A program made the translations under genes and the position numbers. The notes under the pieces were generated by a model, which had not been told where the DNA came from, did no database searches, and saw nothing but the letters and a program-made list of their open reading frames with translations. A DNA stretch of 23,325 nucleotides from the IMG/VR virus record IMGVR_UViG_3300047551_001787, positions 1-23,325 of that record, one strand, 5' to 3'. The stretch is from a virus. This document shows positions 20,345 through 23,325 of this stretch, one piece after another (within the stretch, counting starts at the first letter, position 1; the number at the start of each line of letters is the position of its first letter).

Positions 20345-23281
20345 TTATTTTTGAATCATATAAGATCTAACATCTGTGACTTCACTAATATTTTCTAATT
20401 TTTGTACAGTTTCATAATCTAATAAGTCTGGATGATACCACCAATCTTCAAATGAACTACACTCATTAGGAGAAACATTAGATACAAGTAACTTATATCC
20501 TTTACTTTCCAAATATTCTCTCGATTTAGTTCTATAAGAATTTGTAAGATCTACATAATGATCATGCTCGTAAGTTATAATTGCAAATTTATATGTTTCA
20601 AATGGAATTTTCAATAGAATTTGATAAGTAACTTCGGACGGTTCACAATCTAACTGAAGATAGTCAAATACTGTACCCTTATCAAATTCATTTAAAATAT
20701 TCAAGTAATCTACTTGCGTAGCATCTGCACATATAATTTTATTTTTTCTTTGTTCAGAAAACATCTTACATAGATTTTCTTTTATCTCTATAGAAATTCC
20801 ATCCCAATTAAATTCAGTTTCTAATAATGCAGTATTATTTTGATAAAAAGGTTCTTGTGCACCTATTTCTAAATATAAACCATTACGTTTTCCATTTAAT
20901 GCTGTTAAAATAAACAAGTCTTGAAATGATTGTGAATAATTTCTTTCAATTTTTTCGGATCCTTTAAAGTCAAATCTTAATTTTTGACCCCTATTTTTAT
21001 CATATTTAATTTCATGTTCAGAAATATGTCCAGTGGCTAAGTTAAGAAGCATTTCTTGAATAGGTTGAAAATCTTCTTCTCTAATTTTATGATTGTTTTT
21101 AATTTCTTGAAGAAGTGCTCTAGATTCATTTCCTTTTTCCCACCACCAAGCAGAAACAGCTTTCAAATATAGTATACCATATTTTCCTGGATATTCAACA
21201 TCAGTCCTCAATGGTGGAACATCAAAGTCACATAATCTCAAACATAAATCGGAATTAACATAACAATCTTGCCACCAAGCTTTACGTTGTGCAAATCTTG
21301 CCAATAAATAATATGCTTCTGGTCTATGGGGAAGAAACATTTGCGCTTGCCATAGTAAAGATCTAACACTTTCATCTCTAGTTCCTTGTTTAGCATAACA
21401 ATGAGATCCATGTAACAAAGCTTCATATGCTAAATTTTTATCCGATTCAGTTGCTCTTTCTGCACATCTTAAAAAGTAAGACAATGCAGGAGCAGTATGT
21501 CCTTTTTCTTCATACCAAAGTGCAAGATTAAAATTATGTTCTGGATTTTCAGTATCTAAAGAAAAAAGAGTAAGTAATTTTTCAATATCAGAGTTTTCAT
21601 TTATTTCAATTTCAGGTAATAAGAAATTTTTTACTCTTGGTAAATCGAATATAATTTTTGGTAATTTTTCTATTGGATATGGTTTTATTATTTTATTGAA
21701 ATCTCCACAAGGTGGAATATTATTTTCTTCAAATTTATAATTTTCAATAAATTTTTTCATTTTATCATCTGAATATTTTCCATGTAACAGATAATCAAGT
21801 GGTTGATCAGAATGACTAAATGATTGTGATTTAAATAATCTATTTTTATTATTTCCCATCCAACTAAAATGCCATCCCATATCATTCATTATTTTGCCGG
21901 GAATATATTGACCATTTTCTTCTCTTGGTTCAGTATGAGGCCAAACAATTGGATATGGAATGTAAAAAACAGATCTAATATCATTCAAACTAGTATTTTT
22001 CATATGTTCTTTAAGGCAGAAAAATAAAGAATATCTCCACTCATAAATTGTATTATCCTTATTATAAACTCTATAGTCTGCTCTTCCCTCAAAATGAATT
22101 AAATCAACTTTAAATATCTTGTCTCTTTCACTTCTTACAAGATTGCACATTAATGGAATATAATCTGGATTAATAATTTCATCACAATCACTCACAATAA
22201 AAACACAATCGTCATCAAAATTATTTGTTTCTAAACATTTAGAAAGAGCATCTCTTTGTATTCTTTCTTTTGATGGTATTCCAGGATGATAAAGATTATC
22301 AAATCCTGTTGGTTCTCCAAGATTTTCTGGAGATAAATCAACTTCTATTACTTCAATATTTTCGTCTTGTAATCCAAGTTCTTTGATTGTTTCTTTTAAT
22401 GTATACTCCTTAGGATTTCCACTAAAAGTATAGTTTGCTTCACAAACAATAAACTTATCAACATAATCTTTCAATAAATTAATTCTCAATTCAAAAATTT
22501 CTTTTTCATTAAAATATGTGAAACAATCTACAACATTCAACTTTTTATCATCTTGATTTGAGTTTTCGTGAATTGATTTCCACCATGACAAAACTTTTTT
22601 ATTTGCAATGTAATGGTTATTTTTTTGTCCATTACTCACATCATCATCATTCCCAATGAATGTAGATTTAAAATTTGTTTCTTCAACAAATAAAGGTATT
22701 GTGTAAGTTTTTCCATGACTAGCAAAAAGAATATTCTCAATCAAAGGCATGATGTTTTGATTTGGAACATATAAATGATATTCATCATCTTTTATATGTG
22801 CCTCAATTATTTTTTTGGCACAATCTCTAGTTAAAATATATGCAGTTGCGGACCAATCATCCCAATACCTTTCCCTCAAATTAAATGTATCATAGTTTTC
22901 ACGAATAGTTAATAACTGAACACAATCAGCATCATCGGGAATAGTTTCCAGAAATTCATCCCAAGAAAAATTCCAATATTGAACGGTTTCAAAACTTAAG
23001 TCATCTTCTGCAAAAAATCCATAATCATCATCGGTGTTTTCATACCATTCTTTTATCATTTTTAAATGTGAAACACAACATCCTTTGGTTCCATCATTTA
23101 ATTGATAAACATTTTCACCCTTTATAATATCATTTGATTCTGACAATCTTTTAGATACTAAGGGAATTGCTTTTATATTATATTCTTTACATTGAGACTC
23201 AAAATTTTCTCTTCTTTCAACACTTTCCTCTAAAGATGCATACCATACTGATTTAGGAAACCCTTCCAATTTGTTTTTCAT
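20345..23281 (-). CDS. Multidomain GT25-like / GT17-like glycosyltransferase, TPR and FkbM methyltransferase
   Basis: At least 978 aa. Residues ~10-230 resemble GT25 LPS-type transferases (VWYASLEESVERR, GCCVSHLKMIKEWY, DYGFFAEDDL). Residues ~247-540 resemble GT17 beta-GlcNAc transferases (NVVDCFTYFNEKEIFELRIN, KFIVCEANYTFSG, IPSKERIQRDAL, DDDCVFIVSDCDEI, MGWHFSWMG). Residues ~575-760 hold TPR-like helices (HNFNLALWYEEKGHTAPALS, AYYLLARFAQR). Residues ~781-955 are an FkbM-type SAM methyltransferase (SQSFQDLFIL, GLYLEIGAQEP, WDGISIEIKE, FDYLQLDCEPSEV). ATG 23281 is used as start, but the frame stays open to the window edge, so the true N-terminus may lie outside. The probable role is modifying surface glycans of host or virion; the acceptor is unknown. 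Confidence 0.82.
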   Translation of the reverse strand: MKNKLEGFPKSVWYASLEESVERRENFESQCKEYNIKAIPLVSKRLSESNDIIKGENVYQLNDGTKGCCVSHLKMIKEWYENTDDDYGFFAEDDLSFETVQYWNFSWDEFLETIPDDADCVQLLTIRENYDTFNLRERYWDDWSATAYILTRDCAKKIIEAHIKDDEYHLYVPNQNIMPLIENILFASHGKTYTIPLFVEETNFKSTFIGNDDDVSNGQKNNHYIANKKVLSWWKSIHENSNQDDKKLNVVDCFTYFNEKEIFELRINLLKDYVDKFIVCEANYTFSGNPKEYTLKETIKELGLQDENIEVIEVDLSPENLGEPTGFDNLYHPGIPSKERIQRDALSKCLETNNFDDDCVFIVSDCDEIINPDYIPLMCNLVRSERDKIFKVDLIHFEGRADYRVYNKDNTIYEWRYSLFFCLKEHMKNTSLNDIRSVFYIPYPIVWPHTEPREENGQYIPGKIMNDMGWHFSWMGNNKNRLFKSQSFSHSDQPLDYLLHGKYSDDKMKKFIENYKFEENNIPPCGDFNKIIKPYPIEKLPKIIFDLPRVKNFLLPEIEINENSDIEKLLTLFSLDTENPEHNFNLALWYEEKGHTAPALSYFLRCAERATESDKNLAYEALLHGSHCYAKQGTRDESVRSLLWQAQMFLPHRPEAYYLLARFAQRKAWWQDCYVNSDLCLRLCDFDVPPLRTDVEYPGKYGILYLKAVSAWWWEKGNESRALLQEIKNNHKIREEDFQPIQEMLLNLATGHISEHEIKYDKNRGQKLRFDFKGSEKIERNYSQSFQDLFILTALNGKRNGLYLEIGAQEPFYQNNTALLETEFNWDGISIEIKENLCKMFSEQRKNKIICADATQVDYLNILNEFDKGTVFDYLQLDCEPSEVTYQILLKIPFETYKFAIITYEHDHYVDLTNSYRTKSREYLESKGYKLLVSNVSPNECSSFEDWWYHPDLLDYETVQKLENISEVTDVRSYMIQK

Positions 23282-23325
23282 ATCTTTCTCAATTAAATGT
23301 TCTTCTAATTTTTCTTGTTTTACTA

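Overview
The window is a piece of a T4-like (myovirus) cyanophage genome, most likely infecting marine Synechococcus or Prochlorococcus. Evidence for a T4-like virus: recognisable homologues of T4 gp5, gp27, gp26, gp51, gp48, gp53, gp54, gp4, gp32, gp33 and gp59. Evidence for a cyanobacterial host: a DUF1825 protein of cyanobacterial type, a marine-picocyanobacterial style ThyX motif, a DUF4278-like YRG peptide and a glutamine riboswitch of the cyanobacterial 'Downstream-peptide' class. The DNA is AT-rich and genes are packed with 1-8 nt overlaps (ATGA, TAATG, TGATG). No tRNA, CRISPR array, insertion sequence or attachment site was seen.

Layout. (1) 1-9916, minus strand: baseplate hub and spike operon, in transcription order gp54-like tube protein, gp26, a 58-aa gp51-like protein, two tape-measure/hub-like proteins, gp27-like hub, gp5 OB-fold hub, a separate beta-helix spike protein, and the start of a repeat-rich structural protein that runs off the window. 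The second large protein carries a lambda-R-like transglycosylase domain; gp5 itself has no lysozyme domain. (2) 9917-9957: divergent late promoters forming a near-perfect inverted repeat. (3) 9957-12559, plus strand: gp4, a conserved protein with a Rho-N-like N-terminus, gp48 and gp53. (4) 12551-17005, minus strand: replication and late-transcription genes: FmdB-like small protein, PhoH-like ATPase, PD-(D/E)XK nuclease, gp33, gp59, a DUF1825 protein, gp32, then a Mom-like DNA-modification gene. (5) 17036-18121, minus: two small coiled or acidic proteins and ThyX. (6) 18155-18658, minus: sigma-70 promoter, glutamine riboswitch, three tiny genes (45, 31 and 27 aa) and a terminator. (7) 18704-20315, minus: glutaredoxin, a hairpin-rich untranslated stretch behind a perfect late-promoter motif, a small membrane protein, a DUF6433 protein, a hypothetical protein and a strong terminator. 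(8) 20345-23281, minus: a 978-aa fusion of GT25-like, GT17-like, TPR and FkbM methyltransferase domains.

How the genes work together. Regions 1-3 build the hub, tube initiator and spike and finish the head, and are driven by TCTAAATA/AATAAATA late promoters, which gp33 helps to activate. Region 4 supplies single-stranded DNA binding (gp32), helicase loading (gp59) and nucleases, and region 5 supplies dTMP (ThyX). Mom may modify the progeny DNA. The riboswitch operon would couple a few small host-directed peptides to the cell's glutamine level. Function calls rest on motif recognition from the sequence alone; no database search was possible.
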